From NCBI GenBank assembly GCA_036747295.1, contig DAIOCN010000012.1, positions 1 through 64,000 on the forward strand: DNA of 64,000 nt, given 5' to 3'. Origin of the DNA: UBA4736 sp002404015. Lineage in GTDB: Bacteria > Chloroflexota > Dormibacteria > Dormibacterales > Dormibacteraceae. The notes beneath the pieces are model-generated. The model was not told where the DNA came from. It worked only from the letters and a program-made list of their open reading frames with translations, and did not search any database. Positions 7,361-16,006 of this stretch are shown here, in pieces. How positions within the stretch are numbered: position 1 is the first letter of the stretch; every line of letters starts with the position of its first letter. The position numbers were made by a program, and so were the translations under genes.

Positions 7361-7666
7361 ATCCAGGGGCCCAGTCTACCCGGTCGGTCCGTATTCGGAC
7401 CGAGGCTAGGCGGAGGGCCGACGGAGCCGAGGCGGCGGCGAGCCGGAAGGTAAGCGGAATAACCGGGAGTTAACTGCGGTGGCGCCTTCCCAGGCCCACA
7501 GGAGGCGGCTTCAATGAGCGTACGCATGCGCGTCATCCAGGGCACGGCGGGCCGGTCCGCGACTTAATCCCGTCCTGCAGATCCCGAATCGTGAACTCGT
7601 CGAGCTCAAAACCCCCTTCAGCCGTCACCGGTCATCCTTCCTTTATCAGCTCCAGACGCGATGCGG
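7361..7666. other. intergenic between tRNA-Pro and hcmA end
   Basis: Contains a perfect hairpin CGGTCCG-TATT-CGGACCG (7385-7402) near the 5' side of the tRNA and the short ORF described separately at 7514. Nothing else recognised. Confidence 0.4.
7514..7567 (+). pseudogene. 17-codon ORF resembling the RsmD N-terminus
   Basis: A good Shine-Dalgarno (AGGAGGCGG) precedes ATG. The peptide contains M-R-V-I-Q-G-T-A-G-R, close to the conserved start of 16S rRNA methyltransferase RsmD, then stops at TAA. It could be a decayed gene start or chance. Confidence 0.2.
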
Positions 7667-9379
7667 TCAGAACACCGGCTTCTCAACGTAGGTACCCAGG
7701 ACTGCCCGCACCGCGGCGACTATCTCGCCCATCGTGGCGCCTGCCTTCACCGCTTCGATGGTGGCCGGCATCATGTTGGCAGACCGATCGCGCACAACTT
7801 CCTGCAATTGCGCCATCACTGCCTCGAGCCGCGCGTCATCCCGCGTCGCCTTGAGGCGCTGCAGGCTCTCGATCTGCCGCTGCTCAGACTCGGGGTCGTT
7901 GCGGTGGATCTCGATCGGCTGCTCTGCTCCCTCGTCGCGATACTTGTTTACCCCCACCACGACGTGCTCGCCGGACTGTTTGCGTTGCGCGATGCCGTAC
8001 GCAAAGTCGGCCAGCTCCCGTTGCTGGAAGTTCTCCTCCACCGCCTTCAGCGTCCCACCCAGCTTCTCCACCCTGGCCAGGTATTCCCAGACTCCTGCCT
8101 CCAGGTCATTGGTCAGCGCCTCCACGTACCATGAGCCGCCGAGCGGGTCGATCACATTGGTGACGTTGGTCTCATCGGCGATGACCTGTTGGGTACGCAG
8201 CGCCAGCCTCATCGCGAACTCCGACGGGATCGCATAAGCCTCGTCCAGCCCGTTGGTGTGCAACGACTGCGCGCCACCAAGCACTGCAGCCAGAGCCTGT
8301 AGAGACGTTCGAACGACGTTGTTGTAGGGCTGGAGCTTTGTGCACGAAGCAGCCGCGGTCTGGCAGTGAAAGCGAAGCCGCATCGACTCGGGCTTGGTGG
8401 CTCCGAATTCCTCTTTCATCATTCGGGCCCAGATTCGGCGTGCCGCGCGAAACTTCGCGATCTCCTCGAAAAAGTCAGCCTGCGAGACGAAGTAGAACGC
8501 CAGCCGCGGAGCAAACTCATCAATCGGCATTCCGTGTTCCACGACTTCCTGCACGTAGGCTCGCGCGTTGGCCATGGTGAAGGCCAGCTCCTGTAGCGGC
8601 GACGCACCCGCCTCCGAGATGTGGTACCCAGAGATGTTGATCGGGTTGTAGCGCGCCATGTTCTGTGCGCAGAATGTGATCGTGTCGCGCACGATGCGCA
8701 TGGAGTCGCGAATCGGGAAGATCCACTCCTTCTGCGCCACGTACTCCTTCAGGATGTCGTTCTGTATCGTTCCGGATAGATTGTTTAATTCGTAGCCGCG
8801 CTTCTGCGCTACCGCGACGTACATAGCTAGCAGAATCCAGGCGGTCGGATTGATAGTCATCGAGACGGAAATGTCGGTCAGATTGATGCCGTCGAACAGT
8901 GCCTCCATGTCCTGCAGCGTGTCGATCGCCACCCCCTCGCGACCCACCTCGCCCTCTGACATCTCGTGGTCGGAGTCGTAGCCCATCAGGGTTGGCATGT
9001 CGAAGTCGACAGAGAGCCCAGTCTGTCCCTGCGCGATCAGGTAGTGGAAGCGCTGGTTGGTTTCGGCGCCCGTGCCGAACCCAGCGATCTGCCGCATCGT
9101 CCAGGTGCGGCCCCGGTACATAGTCGGGTAGGGGCCTCGCGTGAACGGGTACTGGCCTGGCAGGCCTACGTCCTCCCACGTTGTCTGGGCCAGGTCGGCT
9201 GGCGTGTAAACCCGCTTGACCGGCCGGCGAGAGCCGGTCAGATAGGTCGCTTTCTGCTCGGGCTGGCGGACGGTGAAGGCGGCCAGCTCGTTGGCCTCCC
9301 AAGCGCCCAGACTAGCGCTGGCGGTGCGTGCGCTCTCGTCCGAAACAAGCCGTGTCCCGGACTTCTTGGAAACAGCCAT
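7667..9379 (-). CDS. hcmA: 2-hydroxyisobutyryl-CoA mutase large subunit
   Basis: 570 residues from the ATG at 9379 (GAGGAGGG upstream), the substrate-binding TIM-barrel subunit of a B12-dependent acyl-CoA mutase without the cobalamin domain. Within the motif W-T-M-R-Q-I98-A-G-F the aromatic residue of methylmalonyl-CoA (Tyr) and isobutyryl-CoA (Phe) mutases is Ile. D125 replaces the usual Ala in L-S-V-D-F-D, and Q216 replaces the mutase Arg. Spacings of 27 and 91 residues match Ile90, Asp117 and Gln208 of Aquincola HcmA. It should interconvert 2-hydroxyisobutyryl-CoA and 3-hydroxybutyryl-CoA. Third gene after hcmB and the ligase. Confidence 0.9.
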   Translation of the reverse strand: MAVSKKSGTRLVSDESARTASASLGAWEANELAAFTVRQPEQKATYLTGSRRPVKRVYTPADLAQTTWEDVGLPGQYPFTRGPYPTMYRGRTWTMRQIAGFGTGAETNQRFHYLIAQGQTGLSVDFDMPTLMGYDSDHEMSEGEVGREGVAIDTLQDMEALFDGINLTDISVSMTINPTAWILLAMYVAVAQKRGYELNNLSGTIQNDILKEYVAQKEWIFPIRDSMRIVRDTITFCAQNMARYNPINISGYHISEAGASPLQELAFTMANARAYVQEVVEHGMPIDEFAPRLAFYFVSQADFFEEIAKFRAARRIWARMMKEEFGATKPESMRLRFHCQTAAASCTKLQPYNNVVRTSLQALAAVLGGAQSLHTNGLDEAYAIPSEFAMRLALRTQQVIADETNVTNVIDPLGGSWYVEALTNDLEAGVWEYLARVEKLGGTLKAVEENFQQRELADFAYGIAQRKQSGEHVVVGVNKYRDEGAEQPIEIHRNDPESEQRQIESLQRLKATRDDARLEAVMAQLQEVVRDRSANMMPATIEAVKAGATMGEIVAAVRAVLGTYVEKPVF

Positions 9380-9401
9380 TGGTCCCTCCTCAGGCCCGCG
9401 C

Positions 9402-10784
9402 CTAGCGCAAGACCTCCCGGCTGTCAATGACGCGCCGGGCCTTGAATTCCGTCCTCTCCAGCGTGCCCGGCGCCACCATCAGCACTTTGGTGTTGACGCC
9501 CAGCGTCCGGCGTAGTTCCGCCTCCGCCCGCCGTCGCAGCGCAGCGACGTCGCCAACTGAGGCCGCGTACTCCAGCTGCACGGTCAGCTCGTCCATCGCC
9601 TCTAGTCGCGACACAAGGATGCGGTGCTCACCACCGTATCCGTGGAGCCCTGTGACCACCTCGTCGATTGCCGAGGGCAGGATGTTCTCGCCGCGTACCG
9701 TGAACTGGTCATCGAGGCGGCCGTATATGCCTTTCGGCAGGTGCGGATAGGTGCGGCCGCAGGGCGACGGCCCCGCATCCCAGCGCGTCAGGTCCCCCGA
9801 GAGCAGTCTAATCATCGGCTGCGATATGCGCTCGAGGGTTGTGTACACGGGGGTGCCTTCATTTCCGTAAGGGACACGCGCGTGCGTGCCGGGGTCGCAT
9901 ACCTCGGTGTACACGACGTCCTGCCAGAGCAGTGGCCCCACCCTGCCCAGCGACTCCCCCAGGTTCATCCAGGGCGAGACCTCCGCCATCGAGCCGCAGT
10001 CGAATACTTGTCCCCTGTAGAGGTCCTCCAGCTTCTCGCGTATGGCTGGCACCGAGGCGCCCGGTTCCCCGGACAAGAAGAGGACTCGAACACCGAATGA
10101 GCGCGGGTCTAGACCCAACGACTCGGCCGTCTCGGCGAGGTGGATTCCGTATGACGGCGTGCCGTAAAAGCAGGTCGGCTGCATCGATGCCATCCACGTC
10201 ACCGCCCGTTCCGTCTGACCCGGCACCCCGGCGCCGAAGGGAAAGCATCGCGCACCCAGGCGCTCGGCGCCGATCAGTGCGCCCCAGCTGCCCATGTATA
10301 GCGAGAAGAAGGAGCCGATGAAGACCGTGTCCGCTGGCCGGATGCCCATCGACCACATGACGCGCGCGTGGGCGTTGGCGATGGCGCGCCAGTCGGCGTG
10401 CGCGAGGCCAAAGGCGGTCGGGCGGCCGGTAGTGCCGGAGGTCCCGTGGATGTGGAAGACCTCGGAGTCCTCGATGCAGAGGTAGTCGCCGAAGGGGCCA
10501 TGGTCGGCCTGAGAGCGTCGGAGCTCGGCTTTGGTGACCACCGGCACGCGCTCGTAGTCCTCAAGCGAACGGACGGCGGAGGGATGGATGCCGGCCTCCT
10601 CCCACTTCCTCCTGTAGAAAGGGGAGCGCTCCCAAGCGTACGCCATGACCTGCTGGACGCGTTCCAGGATCTTCGCCTCCCGGGCCGCGGCGGGCATCGT
10701 CTCCCGGCGCGGGAACCAGTACGGCTGGTCCGGCGGTGGCCGGTAGGACTCGTCGTAGGCCGGCGGCCAGTTCCAGTCCTCCAC
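9402..10784 (-). CDS. hcl: 2-hydroxyisobutyrate-CoA ligase (PaaK-like)
   Basis: 460 residues of the AMP-forming ligase family, phenylacetate-CoA ligase branch: G-T-S-G-T-T-G-R-P phosphate loop (about 115), a Y-G-T-P-S motif, G-R-L-D-D-Q and R-G-E-N-I-L-P-S hinge region, C-terminal swing domain. Placed between the two mutase subunit genes (2 bases after hcmB, 22 bases before hcmA), the probable substrate is 2-hydroxyisobutyrate or a related branched hydroxyacid. A paaK-like annotation would be the context-free alternative. Confidence 0.85.
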   Translation of the reverse strand: MEDWNWPPAYDESYRPPPDQPYWFPRRETMPAAAREAKILERVQQVMAYAWERSPFYRRKWEEAGIHPSAVRSLEDYERVPVVTKAELRRSQADHGPFGDYLCIEDSEVFHIHGTSGTTGRPTAFGLAHADWRAIANAHARVMWSMGIRPADTVFIGSFFSLYMGSWGALIGAERLGARCFPFGAGVPGQTERAVTWMASMQPTCFYGTPSYGIHLAETAESLGLDPRSFGVRVLFLSGEPGASVPAIREKLEDLYRGQVFDCGSMAEVSPWMNLGESLGRVGPLLWQDVVYTEVCDPGTHARVPYGNEGTPVYTTLERISQPMIRLLSGDLTRWDAGPSPCGRTYPHLPKGIYGRLDDQFTVRGENILPSAIDEVVTGLHGYGGEHRILVSRLEAMDELTVQLEYAASVGDVAALRRRAEAELRRTLGVNTKVLMVAPGTLERTEFKARRVIDSREVLR

Positions 10785-10786
10785 GT

Positions 10787-11227
10787 TCAGACCCCGGCGC
10801 CGTGGGCCAAGACCAGCTGGCTGATCGTCTTCACGACCGTGTCCGGCGATGTGTCCTGGCCCAGGATGGCCGCCACGCCGATCCTCCTCAGTTCCTCGAC
10901 ATCCTCGTCCGGCATCACGCCGCCCCCCACCAGCAGCACCTCGTCGAAGATGCCGTGCCGCTTCATCTGGTCGATGATCTTGGGGAAGAGAGTCATGTGC
11001 GCCCCGGAGAGGATCGAGACGCCGATCACGTCGACGTCCTCCTGGAGGGCCGCCATCACGATCTCCTCGGGCTTGCGATGCAGGCCCGTGTACACGACCT
11101 CCATGCCGGCGTCCCGGAGCGCCCGGGCGACGATCTTCACTCCGCGGTCATGTCCGTCGAGACCTACCTTGGCCACGAGGACGCGAATGGGACGCGCGCT
11201 GCGGATCACCTCGTCAGAGTTTCTCAT
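10787..11227 (-). CDS. hcmB: 2-hydroxyisobutyryl-CoA mutase small (cobalamin-binding) subunit
   Basis: 146 residues from the ATG at 11227 (an upstream TTG at 11260 is possible). B12-binding fold with D-G-H26-D-R-G, whose His coordinates cobalt, then S-I-L-S-G-A-H and a G-G-G loop. First gene of the mutase operon. No MeaB/MeaH G-protein chaperone is encoded next to it, unlike some hcm operons. Confidence 0.9.
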   Translation of the reverse strand: MRNSDEVIRSARPIRVLVAKVGLDGHDRGVKIVARALRDAGMEVVYTGLHRKPEEIVMAALQEDVDVIGVSILSGAHMTLFPKIIDQMKRHGIFDEVLLVGGGVMPDEDVEELRRIGVAAILGQDTSPDTVVKTISQLVLAHGAGV

Positions 11228-11377
11228 CGACGGACGCGCCCTGCCTGTCCCTTCTTCCAAGGGCTAGTCTACGCGGTCATCGGCGGACCCGCCCCTCGCG
11301 GAAAAGCGACCCTGGCGTCGGGAGCAGCCGTTGCGAATCCCGAAACCCGTTGTACTCGCGGCCGACCGCCAAAGGGA

Positions 11378-11406
11378 GCGCCCGGAGGCGATCGGCCCCC
11401 GGGCGC
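11378..11406 (-). terminator. GC-rich hairpin after hcp-like gene
   Basis: 8-bp stem GCGCCCGG/CCGGGCGC followed on the minus strand by a short T-containing run. Lies 14 bases beyond the Hcp-like stop. Confidence 0.45.
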
Positions 11407-11419
11407 CAGTGAGCGAAGG

Positions 11420-11878
11420 CTAGGTCGGCGCGCCCGGCGTCATTGTGCCGGTGACGGTGCCGAAGGTGAACTCGAGCGACCTGTAGCCCAGGTTCACCGA
11501 ATCCATCGGTGAGTCGTCCACGTTGGCGGGCTGCGTAGGCGCGTCGCTGCCGCTGTTCTGGTAGGAGGACACCAGGACGTCGAGCATCCTGATCTTCATC
11601 AACGTCGTCTGCGTCCCCTTCAGCCCCGTCGTGATGGCCGTGAGGTTCGCCTCCTTGATGTGCATTCCCGTGGCGCAGGCGACCATGAGCTTTGGCGACG
11701 CGATCGTGCTCTTCGCCACGAAGTCGAAGTCGTGGGCTGACGCCTTGCCCGGCTGCCCGGGAGTGACCGCGGTGTTGGAGACGCCCCAGCTGAAGGAGTC
11801 CAGCTGGATCTCGCCCTTGTGCGTCCCGGGGCCCGCGTCGATCCCATCCAACTTCAAGAAGTAATCAACTACCGCCAT
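11420..11878 (-). CDS. Hcp1-family protein
   Basis: 152 residues with the Hcp beta-barrel signatures: D-Y-F-L-K-L-D near the start, G-E-I-Q-L-D-S-F-S-W-G, H-D-F-D-F-V, and a C-terminal L-E-F-T-F strand. In proteobacteria Hcp builds the type VI secretion tube, but no other T6SS gene is near, and many Gram-positive or monoderm Hcp-like proteins have no known system. Start overlaps the preceding exported-protein gene by 14 bases. Confidence 0.85.
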   Translation of the reverse strand: MAVVDYFLKLDGIDAGPGTHKGEIQLDSFSWGVSNTAVTPGQPGKASAHDFDFVAKSTIASPKLMVACATGMHIKEANLTAITTGLKGTQTTLMKIRMLDVLVSSYQNSGSDAPTQPANVDDSPMDSVNLGYRSLEFTFGTVTGTMTPGAPT

Positions 11879-12428
11879 GCTGGCCCTCCCTCATGATCAG
11901 GGTCAGTGTGAATCGGGCGGACCCGTCGCCCCCCGTCTCGACCGGGTTCTGCTCCGCTACGTAGCTGCCGGTCGCGCCCAGGTAGCGGCCACTGCCGCCG
12001 AGGATCGTGAACACCCCGCCCGCTCCCGGCGCGGCGGTGCCCATGCCGACCAGCGTGCCATCGGCCAGGTTGAAGTTGTGCATCTCCATCACCGCCCCCG
12101 CCTGGCTGCCGTGCGCGAAGGGCGCGTCCAGGTGGATCTGGGTGGCGTGGAACTGGCCGGAAGGCGATCCGCCCGCGATGGCGGAGAGCAGTCCGTGGAC
12201 GGAAACCCGATCCCCGCGCACTGGCAGTTGCCCGCGCTTGAGATCGGCTCCGATCAGATGCCAGTCGCTGCCGTGCAGCACCAGCTTGGCGCCCCGGGCG
12301 CCGAGCAACGGTTGGCCGGACTGCAGGCGCTCGACCGCGCCTCCCAGCCCGATCGCCCCGGCCAGCGCGCCGAGGCCCAAAGCGCCGAGCCCCAGGATGG
12401 AGCGCCGGCTGGTCCCCTCTCTCTCCAT
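11865..12428 (-). CDS. Tat-exported allene-oxide-cyclase/dirigent-like barrel protein
   Basis: 187 residues from the ATG at 12428 with GGAGG 7 bases upstream. The N-terminus T-S-R-R-S-I-L-G-L-G followed by a long Gly/Ala/Leu helix is a twin-arginine signal. The remainder resembles the AOC-like barrel superfamily, with H-N-F-N-L, G-V-F-T-I-L-G-G-S-G-R-Y and a terminal R-F-T-L-T-L strand. Translationally coupled to the Hcp-like gene, so the two may act together at the surface; function unknown. Confidence 0.75.
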   Translation of the reverse strand: MEREGTSRRSILGLGALGLGALAGAIGLGGAVERLQSGQPLLGARGAKLVLHGSDWHLIGADLKRGQLPVRGDRVSVHGLLSAIAGGSPSGQFHATQIHLDAPFAHGSQAGAVMEMHNFNLADGTLVGMGTAAPGAGGVFTILGGSGRYLGATGSYVAEQNPVETGGDGSARFTLTLIMREGQHGGS

Positions 12429-12516
12429 ATGGCAACCTCCTCCGATCCGCCGCCCCCTACAGGCGGCTGGTGGCCGAAATGGTAGGCCCGAAAAGGAGCC
12501 CCCGCCGTGCCAAAAT

Positions 12517-14001
12517 TTGGCCGCCGACTTGAGCTCCGCGACCACCGACCAGACGGCGCCGCAGACCCCCAGCCCCGGCCTGGCCGAGGCCTTTCGCCGC
12601 CTCCTCGGCGAGGCCAACTTCACGATCGAGGGGGTCCGCGAGCTTCTCCACGCGGAGAGTGAGCTCTCCTCGGCGCCGGACAGAGTGGCGATCTACGAGC
12701 GGAGGCTGAAACCTGGCGACGACCTCTCGACGCTGGCCCGCCTCTTCCTCCTCGGCGGCACCGCCTCCCAGGCCGATGCGGAGCGGGCGCTTCGAAGGGC
12801 CGGCCTGGCCGCCCTGGAGGAGAGCCGCATCCTCGACGTGACCGAGCGGGGTGTCCGGGCTCTGGTCCGGATCGTGCCCCACGGAGAGCTGCTGATCGGT
12901 TGCGATCTGAATCACGAAGTCGAGGGCCCCGGCGACCCCCGGGTGGTGACCGGCATCAACGGCCCCGCCATCCTGCTAGCCGCCCTGACGATCCGCCGCC
13001 GCGCCGGGCACGCCCTGGACGTGGGCACCGGCAACGGGATCCAGTCGCTGCTGGCGGCCAAGCACTCGGAGCGGGTGACCGGCCTTGACATCAACCCCCG
13101 CGCCATCGCCTTTGCCCGCTTCAACGCTGCCCTCAACGGCATCGGCAACGTCCAGTTCGAGGTGGGCGACCTCTTCGCCCCCGTGTCCGGGCACCGCTTC
13201 GACCTCATCGTTTGCAACCCGCCCTACGTCATCTCCCCCGAGTCCTCCTTCGCCTACCGCGACAGCGGCGAGCAGCGGGACTCCCTCTGCCGCCGCATCA
13301 CCGGGCTGATCCCCGACTACCTGAACGAGGGCGGGTACGGCCAGCTGCTGGTCAGCTGGGTCAAGGAACCTGATGAGGACGAGGCCGCGGCGGTCCGGCC
13401 CTGGGTGGAGGGCCGCGGCTGCGACGCCTGGCTCCTTCACTATCGGACCGAGGACCCGCTCACCCACGCCGCCAAGTGGAACCAGCCGTTCAGCGCCTCG
13501 GCGGCCGCGGTATTCGCCCAGAACGTCGACGCCTGGCTGGACTACTACCGGCGCGAGGGCATCCAGGAGATCGCCTTCGGCGCCATCAGCCTCCACCGCC
13601 GCCAGGGCCCGCCGGCCAACTGGACGGTGACCGGCGAACTGCGCTCGGCGGACGGCTCGGCCAGCGACCAGGCCCAGCGCGTCTTCGACGCCCAGGACGT
13701 CCTGCGCCAGTCAGACGGCGACCAGGCATTCCTGGCCCTGCGGCTGAGGCTGGCCCCCGAGCACCGCCAGGACCAGGTTCTGAAGGTCCACGACGGCCGC
13801 TGGCAGCTGGCCGAGGCCACGCTCAGGCTAGAGCAAGGCGTCGGCTTCACGGGCACCCTCGACGAGCGAACCGCCGCGATCCTCGCCCGCCTCGACGGCA
13901 GCCGCCCGCTGCGTGAGAGCCTCGGACCAGAGGACCTTGAGCTGGGCCTCCAGGTGGCGCGCCGGCTCTTCGAGCTCGGCTTCCTGGAGCGCCTCGCCTA
14001 G
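12517..14001 (+). CDS. HemK/PrmC-like class I methyltransferase
   Basis: About 494 residues. An N-terminal alpha/beta region (1-150) is followed by a SAM fold with D-V-G-T-G-N-G and the catalytic N-P-P-Y motif typical of N-methyltransferases on Gln, Asn or adenine, then a 200-residue winged C-terminal region. No ATG: TTG at 12517 or 12529 are the candidates, with AAGGAG at 12492. The TAG stop lies inside the left arm of the inverted repeat at 13998. Substrate unknown. Confidence 0.8.
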   Translation: MAADLSSATTDQTAPQTPSPGLAEAFRRLLGEANFTIEGVRELLHAESELSSAPDRVAIYERRLKPGDDLSTLARLFLLGGTASQADAERALRRAGLAALEESRILDVTERGVRALVRIVPHGELLIGCDLNHEVEGPGDPRVVTGINGPAILLAALTIRRRAGHALDVGTGNGIQSLLAAKHSERVTGLDINPRAIAFARFNAALNGIGNVQFEVGDLFAPVSGHRFDLIVCNPPYVISPESSFAYRDSGEQRDSLCRRITGLIPDYLNEGGYGQLLVSWVKEPDEDEAAAVRPWVEGRGCDAWLLHYRTEDPLTHAAKWNQPFSASAAAVFAQNVDAWLDYYRREGIQEIAFGAISLHRRQGPPANWTVTGELRSADGSASDQAQRVFDAQDVLRQSDGDQAFLALRLRLAPEHRQDQVLKVHDGRWQLAEATLRLEQGVGFTGTLDERTAAILARLDGSRPLRESLGPEDLELGLQVARRLFELGFLERLA

Positions 14002-14178
14002 AGGTTCGGCCGGAAAGTACGGCGAGAGAATCGGTGACCAGGTGACCCAGCCGCAAGGAAGCGCCGAGGACCGCAGCACGCGCACTTCAGGTGTGCACGC
14101 GAGGACCGCAGAAGCTGACGCCGCGGATGGGTTGCATGGGCGCCGAGGCTCCGTCGGGCTTTTCGGCCGGACCTCTAG
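13998..14178. repeat. 181-bp inverted-repeat element between convergent genes
   Basis: 20-base terminal arms (13998-14017 and 14159-14178) match at 18 of 20 positions and begin with CTAG. The TAG of each arm is the stop codon of the flanking gene. Inside are two direct copies of GAGGACCGCAG (14066-14076, 14101-14111) and a small GCGCAC/GTGTGC hairpin. Part of the arm recurs at 36566-36582. It could be a mobile miniature element, a bidirectional terminator or a structured RNA. Confidence 0.6.
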
Positions 14179-14942
14179 CGCCGGGTGCAGGTCATCAGGG
14201 TCGTGCGGTAGGGAACCAGCACCTGGCGCCGCCCGCCCATCACGGGATGGGCGGCGATCAGGGCGGCCGCCTCGCGGAGAATCCGTTCTCGGAGCTCCAA
14301 GGGCTGGGCCGCCAGCCGGCTGTACGAGCCCAACTGGTCCACCAGCGTGTCCAGGGTGGACTCCACCGAATGCTTGAACTGCCGCTCCTCCCAGGGCGAG
14401 AACAGCCCGCTCGCGTCGAACTCGGCCTGCCACGCGCCCTTCGCGCGGCCGGGGGGAGTGACGATGCCGTGGAAAGCCAGCAGCTCCTTCAGCCGATGGT
14501 CAAGGTCCGGCCAGTCGGCCTCCTTGGCCTCGTCGTTCCAGAGCAGCGCCAGCCAGCCGCGTGGCTGCAAGACCCGGGCGATCTCGGCGGCCGCCTCGGC
14601 CGGGCGGAACCAGTGGAACGCCTGCGCCACCGTCACCAGCTCCGCCCACCCCGACGCGACCGGCAGAGCCTCCGCGACCCCTCCCACAGCCAGCCGAGGT
14701 GGTAGCCGAGCGCGCATCGCCGGCAGCGGCTCGACCGCCACGACCCGCGCCCGGGCCAGCATGAGCTGGCGGGTCAGCTTGCCGGTGCCCGCACCCACGT
14801 CCACCACGCAGCGACCCGGCCCCAGCACGCCTTTGCGGACAAGCCAGCCCAGCGCACCCGGCGCGTAGCCAGGCCGGCCCCGATCGTAGGACGCCGCCCC
14901 GGCCGGGTCCCAGGCTCGGCGCGCCGTCTCGTCGATGCTCAA
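14175..14942 (-). CDS. class I SAM-dependent methyltransferase (Methyltransf_11)
   Basis: 255 residues. R-A-W-D-P-A-G-A-A-S-Y-D then the SAM loop V-V-D-V-G-A-G-T-G-K, the acidic V-A-V-E-P strand and A-Q-A-F-H-W-F. This pattern is common in small-molecule methyltransferases of the UbiE/Trm9-like group. Substrate cannot be told. Divergent from the E1 alpha gene with only about 20 bases between starts. Confidence 0.88.
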   Translation of the reverse strand: MSIDETARRAWDPAGAASYDRGRPGYAPGALGWLVRKGVLGPGRCVVDVGAGTGKLTRQLMLARARVVAVEPLPAMRARLPPRLAVGGVAEALPVASGWAELVTVAQAFHWFRPAEAAAEIARVLQPRGWLALLWNDEAKEADWPDLDHRLKELLAFHGIVTPPGRAKGAWQAEFDASGLFSPWEERQFKHSVESTLDTLVDQLGSYSRLAAQPLELRERILREAAALIAAHPVMGGRRQVLVPYRTTLMTCTRR

Positions 14943-14962
14943 CAGGGCAGAATAACCATGAC

Positions 14963-16006
14963 TTGGCCGACCGGCATCGCGTCCTCAACCCGGATGGCAA
15001 GCTGGCCAACGGGGCCCAGCCGAAGCTCGCCAGCGAGCAGGTTCTCGACGGCTTGCGCTGGATGCTGCTGTCGAGAGCCTTCGACGCCAAGGCCGTGGCC
15101 CTGCAGCGCCAGGGCAAGATCGGGACCGTCTCGCCGGTGGCCGGCCAGGAGGCGACCGTCGTGGGCGCCGCCCTGGCGCTGAACCCCGAAACCGACTGGG
15201 TGGTCCCTTCCTACCGCGAGTTGCCGGCCCTCGTGCGCCAGGGCTACCCGATGGAGCGGATCTTCGGCAGCCTCCTGGGCAAGGGCGTGGCGGGAGCGAT
15301 CCCCGAAGGGGTCAACGTGCTGCCCAACCAGGTCGCGCTGGCCACCCAGCTGCCGCACGCGGTCGGCCTGGCCTGGGGCCTCAAGCTCCAGGGCAAAGAA
15401 GGAGTGGTGATGGCCTTCTGCGGCGAGGGCGCCTCCTCCGAGGGCGACTTCCACGAGGCCTGCAACCTGGCCGGCGTCGTGAAAGCGCCGGTCGTCTTTC
15501 TCCTCCAGAACAACCAGTGGGCGATCTCGACCAGCCGCAACGTGCAGTCGGCCGGCGATTTCTACAAGCGCGCCGCCGGCTACGGCTTCCCTGGCCGGTG
15601 CGTGGACGGCAACGACCTGATCGCCGTCTACGAGGTCGCCAGCGAGGCGGTGGAGCGGGCCAGGAAGGGCGAGGGCCCGACCCTGATCGAGAGCCAGACC
15701 TACCGCATGAGCTTCCACAACACGACCGACAACCCCAAGGCCTACCTCCCTGAGGGCTGGCTGGAGAAGGCCGAGAAGGAGGATCCCGTGCGCCGCGTCC
15801 AGGCTTACCTCGCCGCCCAGGGCCTCTGGGACGAGGCCACCGCGGCTGCGGTCAACAGCGAGATCCACGAGCAGGTCGAGGGCGCTGTGTCAGCGGCCCT
15901 GGAGATGCCGGTCGCCCGGCCCGAGAGCATCTTCGACCACGTCTACGTCACCCCGCCGCCGCGCGTCATGAAGCAGCGCGAGGAGCTCATCAACCGCGAT
16001 GCCTGA
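14963..16006 (+). CDS. 2-oxoacid (pyruvate/branched-chain) dehydrogenase E1 alpha
   Basis: 347 residues, TTG start. The thiamine diphosphate motif runs from G154-E-G to N184-N, with H-E-A-C-N-L-A in between. Phosphorylation-loop-like region Y-R-M-S-F-H-N-T-T-D is typical of E1 alpha. Together with the downstream beta subunit it decarboxylates a 2-oxoacid and acylates E2. Overlaps the beta gene by 8 bases. No E2 or E3 gene follows here, so partners must be elsewhere. Confidence 0.92.
   Translation: MADRHRVLNPDGKLANGAQPKLASEQVLDGLRWMLLSRAFDAKAVALQRQGKIGTVSPVAGQEATVVGAALALNPETDWVVPSYRELPALVRQGYPMERIFGSLLGKGVAGAIPEGVNVLPNQVALATQLPHAVGLAWGLKLQGKEGVVMAFCGEGASSEGDFHEACNLAGVVKAPVVFLLQNNQWAISTSRNVQSAGDFYKRAAGYGFPGRCVDGNDLIAVYEVASEAVERARKGEGPTLIESQTYRMSFHNTTDNPKAYLPEGWLEKAEKEDPVRRVQAYLAAQGLWDEATAAAVNSEIHEQVEGAVSAALEMPVARPESIFDHVYVTPPPRVMKQREELINRDA

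Noticed and set aside
7667..9379. Methylmalonyl-CoA mutase annotation
   Set aside because: The substrate-pocket residues Ile98, Asp125 and Gln216 match HcmA, not the Tyr and Arg of methylmalonyl-CoA mutase, and a hydroxyacid-type CoA ligase lies in the operon.
11420..11878. Type VI secretion system
   Set aside because: Only an Hcp-like protein is present; no VipA/B, VgrG, ClpV or baseplate genes are in the window.
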